Part shown: positions 1 through 5,802 of the stretch, in pieces | Numbering within the stretch: the first letter of the stretch is position 1 | Layout: the number at the start of each line of letters is the position of its first letter | Source of the DNA: an uncultured Eubacteriales bacterium | GTDB taxonomy: Bacteria > Bacillota > Clostridia > Oscillospirales > Oscillospiraceae | Assembly (NCBI GenBank): GCA_934567745.1 | Contig: CAKTJM010000060.1 | Location: forward strand, 1-10,758 | Direction: 5' to 3' | DNA length: 10,758 nt | Position numbers and translations under genes: made by a program | Notes under the pieces: generated by a model | The model's input: only the letters and a program-made list of their open reading frames with translations | The model's database searches: none | Told to the model about the DNA's origin: nothing

Positions 1-587
1 GACGTTGAATCGGTAAACCCATAGTCTGCATTCATTATATCCTGAATGGAAGGAGCAAACACATGTTCCGCTTCCAGAGCGCATATTTGGAATCTCATGG
101 GAGGGTAATACGAGGGAGCATTCGGCGCTCTGTATTCATACACGCTGCCTGCCTGCGTTGTCGCAGGGATCAGCGCGCGCTCGGCGGAGGTAAAGGCGCT
201 GTTTTCGCCGCTGTAAAAGGTGTTTTTAAACCAGTTTTGCAGCGTGCTGTCCTTCCAGAGGTGTCTGTTTTGTTTATCCGCCGGATTGAATTGAATATAA
301 CAGGCATACAAGTCGCCGGGAAGCGGGTATAGACATTCGTCCGTCAGCAAAAACAGTGCGTCCGCTGCGCCGGTGTTCGCCTTGGTATCGAGAACGCGCC
401 ATTTGATGGGAGCGTTTCGCCAGACGCCGTAATAGATGTAGCTGTAGCCGCCAGAAGTGTCATAGCCGTGGATGCTGCCTGTGCCAGACTGTATGGCTTT
501 TGCGCCGCCCTCGGCAAAGGCCACGGCCGGCAAAAGGCTCAACGCCATACATAAGGTGAGCAGGATGCTGAGCAGTCGTTTTTTCAT
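1..587 (-). CDS. Secreted DUF6273-like protein, 3' end cut off by window edge
   Basis: Reading the minus strand from the ATG at 587-585 gives 195 uninterrupted codons that run off the left edge with no stop. Residues 1-25 form a clean Sec signal peptide: MKKR, a hydrophobic core, then AVAFA with likely cleavage before EGG. The mature part resembles the DUF6273 pattern of Firmicutes secreted proteins: IKWRVLD (about 61-67), a hydrophobic stretch ending FLLTDECL, W..S.LQNWF (111-120), F.SAERALI (132-140), and near the edge VFAPSIQDIMNADYGF, which matches the usual 'vFlLS..E...YGF' segment. A GAGGAA ribosome binding site lies 5 bases upstream. DUF6273 domains often sit in large cell-surface proteins with further repeats, so the missing part could be long. 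Codons such as TTA, CTA, ATA and AAA are commoner than in the neighbours. The function is unknown; binding or adhesion outside the cell is only a guess. No stop or frameshift is visible in the part present. Confidence 0.85.
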   Translation of the reverse strand, partial: MKKRLLSILLTLCMALSLLPAVAFAEGGAKAIQSGTGSIHGYDTSGGYSYIYYGVWRNAPIKWRVLDTKANTGAADALFLLTDECLYPLPGDLYACYIQFNPADKQNRHLWKDSTLQNWFKNTFYSGENSAFTSAERALIPATTQAGSVYEYRAPNAPSYYPPMRFQICALEAEHVFAPSIQDIMNADYGFTDST

Positions 588-592
588 AGTCA

Positions 593-598
593 TTCCTC
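593..598 (-). promoter_or_regulatory. Ribosome binding site of the DUF6273-like gene
   Basis: GAGGAA on the minus strand lies 5 bases before the ATG at 587. It fixes that start, which is also the start that gives a complete signal peptide. Confidence 0.6.
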
Positions 599-655
599 GC
601 TTTCTTCTCGCGCGCCGTCCCGTCCCCCCGTGGGAAGCGCGTGGAGCAGAAGGGA

Positions 656-701
656 ATTGCATCGGGATATATCCCGATGCAAGGGAGTACTCCCTTGCAA
701 T
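656..701. repeat. Two back-to-back perfect palindromes
   Basis: A 22-base perfect palindrome (659-680, arm GCATCGGGATA) is followed by a 20-base perfect palindrome (679-698, arm GCAAGGGAGT); they share the GC at 679-680. ATTGC at 656-660 also pairs with GCAAT at 697-701, so the whole 46 bases can fold as a closed three-way structure with two hairpins on a short outer stem. It lies in the 126-base gap between the TetR gene and the DUF6273-like gene, both on the minus strand. There is no T-run after either hairpin, so it is not a classical intrinsic terminator. It could be a dispersed palindromic element (REP- or MITE-like), a protein-binding site, or a processing or attenuation structure in the transcript. 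Confidence 0.75.
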
Positions 702-713
702 ACATATTGGCTT

Positions 714-1430
714 CTATTTTTGTGCTGGCAGCGTGATCCCCGCGAGGGAAAACTCAAAGCGCATCGCCAACGCCTTGAACAGCGCCTGCATCACCTGTTC
801 GGAGATCGTGCGGATATCCAGCCCTTCCACGAACCGGATCGCCTGTTCCGTTTCCTCCTTCGGGACGTTGTACGCCCGCAGACTCATGGTGAGAAACAGC
901 CGCAGCTTCTTTTCCAGCGTCAGCTCCTCGTCGCACGGGTGCGCCATGTATCCGCGCATGATGCTGGCCGAGCCGATCTCCAGGTCGTAGAAGTCGCGCG
1001 CGGTCAGCTCCGGCTGATAGGGGCCGAAGATCTGGTGCAGCTCCTTCGCCGTCTCGCGCCGGATGTACTCGGACACCTCCTTCTGCGTGTAGGCCTCGAT
1101 GTAGATCTCCCGCAGGTTCTCGTTCAGCTCGGTCAGCGTCAGCTGGATCGCCGTCTCGACCGCGTAGACGCAGACCGGCGGCAGCGCCGCGCCCGCCGCG
1201 TCCCGCGCCATGGCGAACTGGTTGGAGAACATGGACTCCGCCAGCTCGGTCAGGACGCCGTCCTTGGCGCGGAAGATGTTCTGGAACGAGCTGTACGAGA
1301 CGTTGGCCTTCTCCACGATCTCGGCCAGGGTGGTCCTTTTGTAGCCTTTTTCCAGGAAGAGCTTCACGCAGACGGTCAGGATCCGCTTCTTCGCAGGCAG
1401 GCTCACGCTCGTGTGGGCGATGGTCGTCAC
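714..1430 (-). CDS. TetR/AcrR-family transcriptional regulator
   Basis: This is a 238-aa protein with an N-terminal TetR DNA-binding domain (about residues 13-60). The KKRILTVCVKLFLEKGYKRT helix is followed by the helix-turn-helix TLAEIVEKANVSYSSFQNIF and then AKDGVLTEL. The rest is an all-helical ligand/dimerisation domain with no recognisable ligand signature, and the length is normal for the family. The reading frame is open up to an ATG at 1487, but a good promoter (TTGCAA, 17 bases, TATGAT) lies at 1459-1487 inside that extension, so the ATG starts there would be upstream of the transcript. GTG at 1430 directly follows AGAAAGGAA; the spacing is short, so the GTG at 1406 (MSLPAKK) remains an alternative. 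The gene is divergent from the DUF169-radical SAM operon and is likely to control it, itself, or both, by analogy with many divergent TetR pairs. Confidence 0.9.
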   Translation of the reverse strand: MTTIAHTSVSLPAKKRILTVCVKLFLEKGYKRTTLAEIVEKANVSYSSFQNIFRAKDGVLTELAESMFSNQFAMARDAAGAALPPVCVYAVETAIQLTLTELNENLREIYIEAYTQKEVSEYIRRETAKELHQIFGPYQPELTARDFYDLEIGSASIMRGYMAHPCDEELTLEKKLRLFLTMSLRAYNVPKEETEQAIRFVEGLDIRTISEQVMQALFKALAMRFEFSLAGITLPAQK

Positions 1431-1446
1431 TTCCTTTCTGGTTGGT

Positions 1447-1465
1447 GTATGTACCAGCATCATAC
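1447..1465. promoter_or_regulatory. Possible operator at the TetR promoter
   Basis: GTATG (1447-1451) and CATAC (1461-1465) form a short inverted repeat with a 9-base spacer, covering the -10 box and start region of the TetR promoter. A related but weaker GTAT/ATAC pair (1565-1568 and 1578-1581) covers the -10 box of the facing operon. The arms are only 4-5 bases, so chance is a real possibility. Confidence 0.2.
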
Positions 1466-1487
1466 CATGCCGCGCCAGAGATTGCAA
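1459..1487 (-). promoter_or_regulatory. Promoter of the TetR gene
   Basis: On the minus strand, TTGCAA (1487-1482) and TATGAT (1464-1459) are 17 bases apart, a good sigma-A type arrangement. The start of transcription would fall near 1452, about 20 bases before the GTG at 1430. The -10 box contains the first of the tempting ATG codons, which argues against the longer TetR protein. Confidence 0.55.
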
Positions 1488-1543
1488 CAGGAAGAGACCG
1501 ATCCGCTCCGTTTTTTTCGGGGGCGGCGCCGCGGCTCTTTCCC

Positions 1544-1571
1544 TTTACATTTCGTCAGGATCCAGTATAAT
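1544..1571 (+). promoter_or_regulatory. Promoter of the DUF169-radical SAM-DUF2344 operon
   Basis: TTTACA (1544-1549) and a perfect TATAAT (1566-1571) are separated by 16 bases, with transcription expected to begin near 1578. This leaves a leader of about 25 bases carrying the GGAGGG ribosome binding site at 1591-1596. It is the best promoter in the window. The stretch 1488-1543 between the two divergent promoters has a run of seven T at 1511-1517 and a GC-rich 10-base palindrome at 1523-1532, but nothing else recognisable. Confidence 0.7.
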
Positions 1572-1602
1572 AGGAAGATACGATGAAAAAGGAGGGCCTG
1601 CC

Positions 1603-2364
1603 ATGGAGAGCAAGCTCCGCACCCTACTGCATATGGACCTCCAGCCGGTGGCCGTGCTCCGGGCCGAGGAGCCGCCGGACTGGGTCGTCGCCTTCCCACC
1701 GGGGACGGTCGGGCACTGCATGGTGCCGCAGATCCTGGCGTCCGCCCAGGGCGAGATCGTGGCCTTCACGCCGGAGACGGTCGGCTGCAACGGGGCCAGG
1801 GCCGGGCTGGGCTTCTCTCCCGCCCCACCGGGCGCGGGGGCGCATCTGGCCTGCGCCGCTGGGGGGCTGGCCCTCAAGCGCACGCCGGAGCTGGCGGACG
1901 CCCATCTGGCCGCGCTGCCGGAGGTCCGGCCCGCGCCCTGTCTCGTCCTGAAGCCGCTCGACCGACTCGGGCCGGAGGACGAGCCGGTCTGCGTGGTCCT
2001 CCTGGTGGACGCCGACCAGCTCTCCGCACTGGTGGGGCTAGCCGGCTTCGACCGGGCCGACCCGGACGGCGTGCGGATCCCCTTCGGCTCCGGCTGCGCC
2101 CAGGCCATCCGCTGTCCCATGGCCGACAGCGACGCCGGGCGCGACCGCTGCACCGTCGGTCTGACCGACGTCTCCGCGCGGCTGCGGCTGGAGGAGCCGA
2201 CGCTGCTGTCCTTCTCTCTCCCCTACCGCCGGTTCCTGGAGCTGGAGGCCCTGGCGGAGGAGAGCTTCCTCACCCGCCCCCAGTGGCGGCACATCACGAA
2301 ACGCTACGACGACACGGTCGTCAAGATCGTTCGTATGAAACCGGAGGTCCCCCATGGATCATGA
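1603..2364 (+). CDS. DUF169 family protein
   Basis: This 253-aa protein belongs to the DUF169 (COG2043) family, whose biochemical role is not established. The start is ATG 1603, 6 bases after GGAGGG and downstream of the promoter; the frame is open further upstream but that part is not transcribed. Family features seen are QPVAVLR near the N-terminus (14-20), CMVPQILASAQGE (39-51), the glycine-rich VGCNGARAGLGF (60-71) and, in the C-terminal half, FGSGCAQAIRCPM (161-173), then DVSARLRL and a final SFSLPYRRF (about 213-221). Cysteines 39, 62, 165, 171 and 183 lie in or near these conserved blocks and could bind metal or a cofactor; that is inference. No membrane segment or signal peptide is visible, so it should be cytoplasmic. 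It overlaps the radical SAM gene by 11 bases and shares its promoter, so the two are made together. Confidence 0.88.
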   Translation: MESKLRTLLHMDLQPVAVLRAEEPPDWVVAFPPGTVGHCMVPQILASAQGEIVAFTPETVGCNGARAGLGFSPAPPGAGAHLACAAGGLALKRTPELADAHLAALPEVRPAPCLVLKPLDRLGPEDEPVCVVLLVDADQLSALVGLAGFDRADPDGVRIPFGSGCAQAIRCPMADSDAGRDRCTVGLTDVSARLRLEEPTLLSFSLPYRRFLELEALAEESFLTRPQWRHITKRYDDTVVKIVRMKPEVPHGS

Positions 2365-4195
2365 GCTGGAAAAGCTGCTCGCCCGCGTACAGAAGCCGGG
2401 GCGCTACGTGGGCGGCGAATACGGCGCGGTGCACAAGGACAAGTCCGAGGTGGACTGCCGCTATGCCCTCTGCTTCCCGGACACCTATGAGATCGGCATG
2501 TCCAACCTGGGCATCCGCATCCTCTACGGCGTGATGAACCAGATCCCCGGAGTCTGGTGCGAGCGCGTGTTCTCCCCCTGGGGCGACATGGCCGACGAGA
2601 TGCGCAAGGCCGGTCTGCCCCTCTACGCCCTGGAGAGCGGCGACCCGATCGCGCAGTTCGACCTGATCGGCATCTCCCTCGGCTATGAGCTGGCCTACAC
2701 CAACGTGCTGGACCTGCTCGACCTGGCGGGCCTGCCCATCCACAGCGCGGACCGGACGGCGCTCTCCCCTCTCGTCATCATCGGCGGGACCTGCACCTAC
2801 GATCCCGAGCCGCTGGCCCCCTTCGTGGACATCGTCTCCCTCGGCGAGGGCGAGGACGTCTCCGTGGAGCTGATCGAGCTGTACCGCCGGGCCAAGCGCG
2901 AGGGCTGGTCCAAGGACCGGATGCTCCGCGCCGCCGCGCAGATCCCCGGCCTGTACGTCCCCGCCCTGTATGACGTGACCTATCACGAGGACGGCACCGT
3001 CGCGGCCATCACGCCGGAGGAGGGCGTCCCCGCCGTGGTCACCAAGCGGATCGTCCAGGACATGGACAAGGCGTATTACCCCACCCAGACCATGGTCCCC
3101 TCCACCGAGGTCGTCCACGACCGGGTGATGCTGGAGCTGTTCCGCGGGTGCATCCGCGGCTGCCGGTTCTGTCAGGCGGGGTTCGTCTATCGGCCCGTGC
3201 GCACGCGGAGCCATGAGCTGCTGGCACAGCAGGGCATCGAGTCCTGCCAGTGGACCGGCTATCAGGACATGACGCTCTCCAGCCTGTCCTCCAGCGACTA
3301 TCCCGACCTGCTCCCCCTGTGCGACGAGCTGCTGCCCTGGTGCCGGGAGAAGAAGGTCGATCTCGCCCTGCCCTCCCTGCGGGCGGACAACTTCTCGATG
3401 GGCCTGATGGAGAAGCTCCGCCAGGGCGGCCGCAAGAGCGGCCTGACCTTCGCGCCGGAGGCCGGATCCCAGCGGCTGCGCGACGCGATCAACAAGAACG
3501 TCACGGAGGAGGACCTGCTGACCTCCTGCGCGCGGGCCTTCTCCGGCGGCTGGAACAGCGTGAAGCTCTACTTCATGCTCGGTCTGCCCACCGAGACGGA
3601 CGAGGACGTGCTCGGCATCGCCGAGCTGGCCCAGAAGGTCTACTACACCTGGCGGGAGCACGCGGCCAACCGCGCCCGAGGGGTGCGGATCACGGTCTCG
3701 ACCTCCTGCTTCGTGCCGAAGACGCACACGCCCTTCCAATGGGAGGGGCAGGTCACGCGGGAGGAGTACCTCCGCCGGGTGACCCTCCTGCGGGAGCATC
3801 TGCGCAACCGCTCGATCACCTACAACTGGCACGACCCGGAGACGAGCTTCCTGGAGGCCGCCCTCGCCCGCGGCGACCGCCGTCTGGCCGCCGTGATCGA
3901 GACGGCCTGGCGCAGCGGCGCGAAGTTCGACTCCTGGAGCGAGTATTTCGACCTCCAGACCTGGCTGGACGCCTTCGCGGCCTGCGGGCTGGACCCGGCG
4001 TTTTACGCCAACCGCGAGCGCGGCCGCGACGAGCTGCTGCCCTGGCGGCACATCTCCGACGGAATCCGCGACAGCTACCTCTGGAAGGAGCGCGAGGCCG
4101 CCTATCGCGGCATCATCACGCCGGACTGCCGCGTGAAGTGCTCCGGCTGCGGGGCGAACAAGCTCTGTACGGAAGGAGACTGCTGCCATGTCTGA
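2354..4195 (+). CDS. TIGR03960-type radical SAM protein (B12-binding-like N-terminus)
   Basis: This 613-aa protein matches the clostridial TIGR03960 family, related to the YgiQ/B12-type radical SAM enzymes. The N-terminal part (about 1-190) resembles a cobalamin-binding Rossmann domain: FPDTYEIGMSNLGIRILY, then IGISLGYELAYTNVLDLLDLAG, then IIGGTCTYDPEPLAPFVDIVSLGEGE. The radical SAM domain begins at about 255 and has the cluster motif CIRGCRFC (C266, C270, C273), which binds the [4Fe-4S] cluster that cleaves S-adenosylmethionine. It is followed by APEAGSQRLRDAINKNVTEED and the GLPTETDED segment. The C-terminus carries a second CX3CX2C cluster (C592, C596, C599) plus C605, C610 and C611. GGAGG at 2343-2347 lies 6 bases before the ATG. 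It overlaps DUF169 by 11 bases and the next gene by 8. The substrate is unknown. Methylation or another radical modification of RNA or protein is a guess from relatives. Confidence 0.92.
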   Translation: MDHELEKLLARVQKPGRYVGGEYGAVHKDKSEVDCRYALCFPDTYEIGMSNLGIRILYGVMNQIPGVWCERVFSPWGDMADEMRKAGLPLYALESGDPIAQFDLIGISLGYELAYTNVLDLLDLAGLPIHSADRTALSPLVIIGGTCTYDPEPLAPFVDIVSLGEGEDVSVELIELYRRAKREGWSKDRMLRAAAQIPGLYVPALYDVTYHEDGTVAAITPEEGVPAVVTKRIVQDMDKAYYPTQTMVPSTEVVHDRVMLELFRGCIRGCRFCQAGFVYRPVRTRSHELLAQQGIESCQWTGYQDMTLSSLSSSDYPDLLPLCDELLPWCREKKVDLALPSLRADNFSMGLMEKLRQGGRKSGLTFAPEAGSQRLRDAINKNVTEEDLLTSCARAFSGGWNSVKLYFMLGLPTETDEDVLGIAELAQKVYYTWREHAANRARGVRITVSTSCFVPKTHTPFQWEGQVTREEYLRRVTLLREHLRNRSITYNWHDPETSFLEAALARGDRRLAAVIETAWRSGAKFDSWSEYFDLQTWLDAFAACGLDPAFYANRERGRDELLPWRHISDGIRDSYLWKEREAAYRGIITPDCRVKCSGCGANKLCTEGDCCHV

Positions 4196-4859
4196 TCTGC
4201 GCATCCTGTTCACCAAGGGCGGCCGCGCCCGGTACATCTCCCATCTCGACCTGATGCACACGATGGAGCGCGCCTTCCTGCGCGCGGGCATCGCGATCCG
4301 CCACACCGAGGGCTTCCACCCCCACCCCTACGTCTCGATCCCCCTGCCCCTGCCGCTGGGCTTCTCCAGCGACTGCGAGCTGCTCGAATTCGGCCTGGTC
4401 TCCGGGAGCACGCGGGAGGCCCTGCCGGTGCAGATGAACGCCGCGCTGCCGGAGGGGATCCGGATCCTGGACTGCTATGAGGACGGCCTGCCCTACCGCA
4501 GGCTCGCCCTCGTGCGCTATGCCCTCACGATCGAGTACGACCGCCCCTGCGCGGACGAGGCCGCCGCGGCGTTCCGGGCGCTGACGGCCCGCGAGAGCTT
4601 CGTGGTCCGCAAGCGGAGCAAGAAGGCCAAGTCCGGCTTCACCGAGGTGGACCTGATCCCCCAGATCGAGGCCGTCGAGGCCGTCACGCCGGATGGTACC
4701 GTCCTGCGGCTCCAGCTCATCCTGCGGGCGCAGAACCCCGGCCTGAACCCGGACATCCTGATCAACGCCTTCCGTGAGGAGCGACCGGAGTGGCCGGTCG
4801 TCTACACCGCCTGCCACCGGATGGAGATCTTCACCGAGGACCGGGCCGTGTTCCGCTGA
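4188..4859 (+). CDS. DUF2344 (TIGR03936) radical SAM-linked protein
   Basis: This 223-aa cytoplasmic protein belongs to the DUF2344/TIGR03936 family, which is found next to, or fused with, TIGR03960 radical SAM proteins. The N-terminal signature is complete: LRILFTKGGRARYISHLDLMHTMERAFLRAG in the first 34 residues (cited here only as a landmark), then TEGFHPHPYVSIPLPLPLGF (40-59) and SDCELLEF. The length is usual for the family. The start ATG 4188 overlaps the previous stop by 8 bases and follows AAGGAG (4173-4178) at 9 bases, so translation is probably coupled. The protein presumably acts with the radical SAM partner, perhaps in binding its substrate, but no reaction is known. In many Clostridia this pair is followed by ribonuclease G and ribosomal protein L21/L27 genes; here a terminator follows within 31 bases, so that context is missing. 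Confidence 0.92.
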   Translation: MSDLRILFTKGGRARYISHLDLMHTMERAFLRAGIAIRHTEGFHPHPYVSIPLPLPLGFSSDCELLEFGLVSGSTREALPVQMNAALPEGIRILDCYEDGLPYRRLALVRYALTIEYDRPCADEAAAAFRALTARESFVVRKRSKKAKSGFTEVDLIPQIEAVEAVTPDGTVLRLQLILRAQNPGLNPDILINAFREERPEWPVVYTACHRMEIFTEDRAVFR

Positions 4860-4889
4860 ACTCCCTACATCCATCTAAATAGGAGATAG

Positions 4890-4923
4890 AAAAGGCTTGC
4901 CCGATCGGGCAAGCCTTTTTCGT
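4890..4923. terminator. Bidirectional terminator between DUF2344 and mgtC-like gene
   Basis: A perfect 30-base palindrome (4890-4919, arm AAAAGGCTTGCCCG around a central AT) has A-rich sequence on the left and TTTTT on the right, so it can end transcription in both directions. It starts 30 bases after the DUF2344 stop and ends 8 bases before the stop of the convergent MgtC/SapB gene. Confidence 0.9.
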
Positions 4924-4926
4924 GTG

Positions 4927-5616
4927 TCACATCTCCAACCGGATCACGCCGGGGCGGTCGCGCAGGAGAGCGATCGCCTCCACGTCGCCGCGGCGGGCGT
5001 CCTCGGACTCCAGGTCCATCCGCACCGCCAGGACCCCCTCCCGGCCGGAGGGGAACTCCTTCACCTCGCGCACGTGCCAGCCCAGCTCGTGGATGTAGGC
5101 GATCGCGTCGCCCAGGCCGTGCGCCCGCGCGACCTCGAGGTACAGCGCGGCGCTCGTGGGGATCTTGAGATATCGGTTGTCCAGCACGCTCACCAGCACC
5201 AGGACGAAGATGAGCAGGACGTACATCACCAGCGCGCACTCATAGAAGCCCACGCCCACGGCCAGGCCCATGCAGGCGGTGGCCCAGAGGGTCGCGGCGG
5301 TCGTCAGGCCCTTGACCTGGTTGTGGCGGGTGATGATGATGGTCCCCGCGCCCAGGAAGCCGATGCCGCTGATGACCTGCGCGCTGAGCCGGGCGGGATC
5401 GCCCACCCCGTAGCTGGCGTACATGTATTGGCTGACCAGCATCGTGGACGCCGCGCCGATGCACAGCAGCATGTGCGTGCGCAGGCCCGCCGCCCGCTGG
5501 CGGAAGCCGCGCTCCAGCCCGATGGTCCCGCCGAAGAGCATCGCCAGCCCCAGCCGGACGCACACGGACAGGACGTTCAGGTCGCGCAGGCTGCCGGTCA
5601 GGTCGAGTCCTATCAT
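4927..5616 (-). CDS. MgtC/SapB family membrane protein
   Basis: This 229-aa protein has the two halves typical of the longer MgtC/SapB family members. Residues 12-148 hold about five membrane segments with the family signature RLGLAMLFGGTIGLERG (21-37), GLRTHMLLCIGAASTML (44-60), SGIGFLGAGTIIITR (83-97) and VKGLTTAATLWATACMGLAVG (the GLTTAA block at 103-108). Residues 150-229 form a soluble, ACT-like C-terminal domain. Family members are linked to magnesium limitation, survival in macrophages and control of P-type or F-type ATPases. The role in this commensal-type organism is unknown. ATG 5616 is chosen because GGAGG lies 8 bases upstream and a promoter lies at 5653-5681; the open frame up to 5712 would start inside that promoter region. 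It is divergent from the 583-aa membrane protein gene. Confidence 0.92.
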   Translation of the reverse strand: MIGLDLTGSLRDLNVLSVCVRLGLAMLFGGTIGLERGFRQRAAGLRTHMLLCIGAASTMLVSQYMYASYGVGDPARLSAQVISGIGFLGAGTIIITRHNQVKGLTTAATLWATACMGLAVGVGFYECALVMYVLLIFVLVLVSVLDNRYLKIPTSAALYLEVARAHGLGDAIAYIHELGWHVREVKEFPSGREGVLAVRMDLESEDARRGDVEAIALLRDRPGVIRLEM

Positions 5617-5652
5617 GGTCCCTGCCTCCTCTCTCACAGTCGTTCTCCTATT

Positions 5653-5681
5653 ATTTTGCCATGTAATGAAAAGGTTGTCAA
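5653..5681 (-). promoter_or_regulatory. Promoter of the MgtC/SapB gene
   Basis: On the minus strand there is a perfect -35 TTGACA (5681-5676), a 17-base spacer and the -10 CAAAAT (5658-5653, 4 of 6 consensus bases). The leader to the ATG at 5616 is about 30 bases and includes GGAGG. Confidence 0.5.
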
Positions 5682-5698
5682 ACATAAGGTGAAAAACA

Positions 5699-5727
5699 TT
5701 GCTTTTTTCCAATGACTAGGATATACT
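5699..5727 (+). promoter_or_regulatory. Promoter of the 583-aa membrane protein gene
   Basis: TTGCTT (5699-5704) and TATACT (5722-5727) are 17 bases apart in the only AT-rich stretch before the gene. The leader to ATG 5803 would be about 70 bases. It lies back to back with the mgtC-type promoter, the two -35 boxes being only 17 bases apart, so the promoters could influence each other. Confidence 0.5.
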
Positions 5728-5802
5728 ATATGCTGTTCTTTATCGAGCCGCGCGGCCATGTGCGGGCCGGCGCGAGCCTAACTGTACGGAAAGGAGCTCC
5801 CC

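Noticed and set aside
63..332. 89-codon open frame on the plus strand
   Set aside because: It is antisense to the DUF6273-like gene, whose signal peptide, binding site and family pattern identify the coding strand.
656..701. Intrinsic terminator for the TetR gene
   Set aside because: The hairpins are strong but neither is followed by a T-run on the minus strand, so the sequence is reported as a palindromic element instead.
460..705. 81-codon open frame on the minus strand
   Set aside because: It starts in the double palindrome and ends inside the DUF6273-like gene in a different frame; no binding site and no homology pattern.
630..1586. 318-codon open frame on the plus strand
   Set aside because: It is antisense to the TetR gene and its start region runs through the double palindrome; the Arg/Leu/Gln-rich product resembles no family.
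1411..1602. N-terminal extension of the DUF169 protein
   Set aside because: The frame is open back to 1411, but the promoter at 1544-1571 and the GGAGGG at 1591-1596 place the start at 1603.
2321..4306. 661-codon open frame on the minus strand
   Set aside because: It lies wholly antisense to the radical SAM gene, which has clear motifs; its protein is rich in Arg, Gly, Val and Leu without any domain. Long antisense frames are expected in GC-rich genes.
4897..5715. 272-codon open frame on the plus strand
   Set aside because: It is antisense to the MgtC/SapB gene and starts in the terminator hairpin; the product is His/Gln/Arg-rich without a domain.
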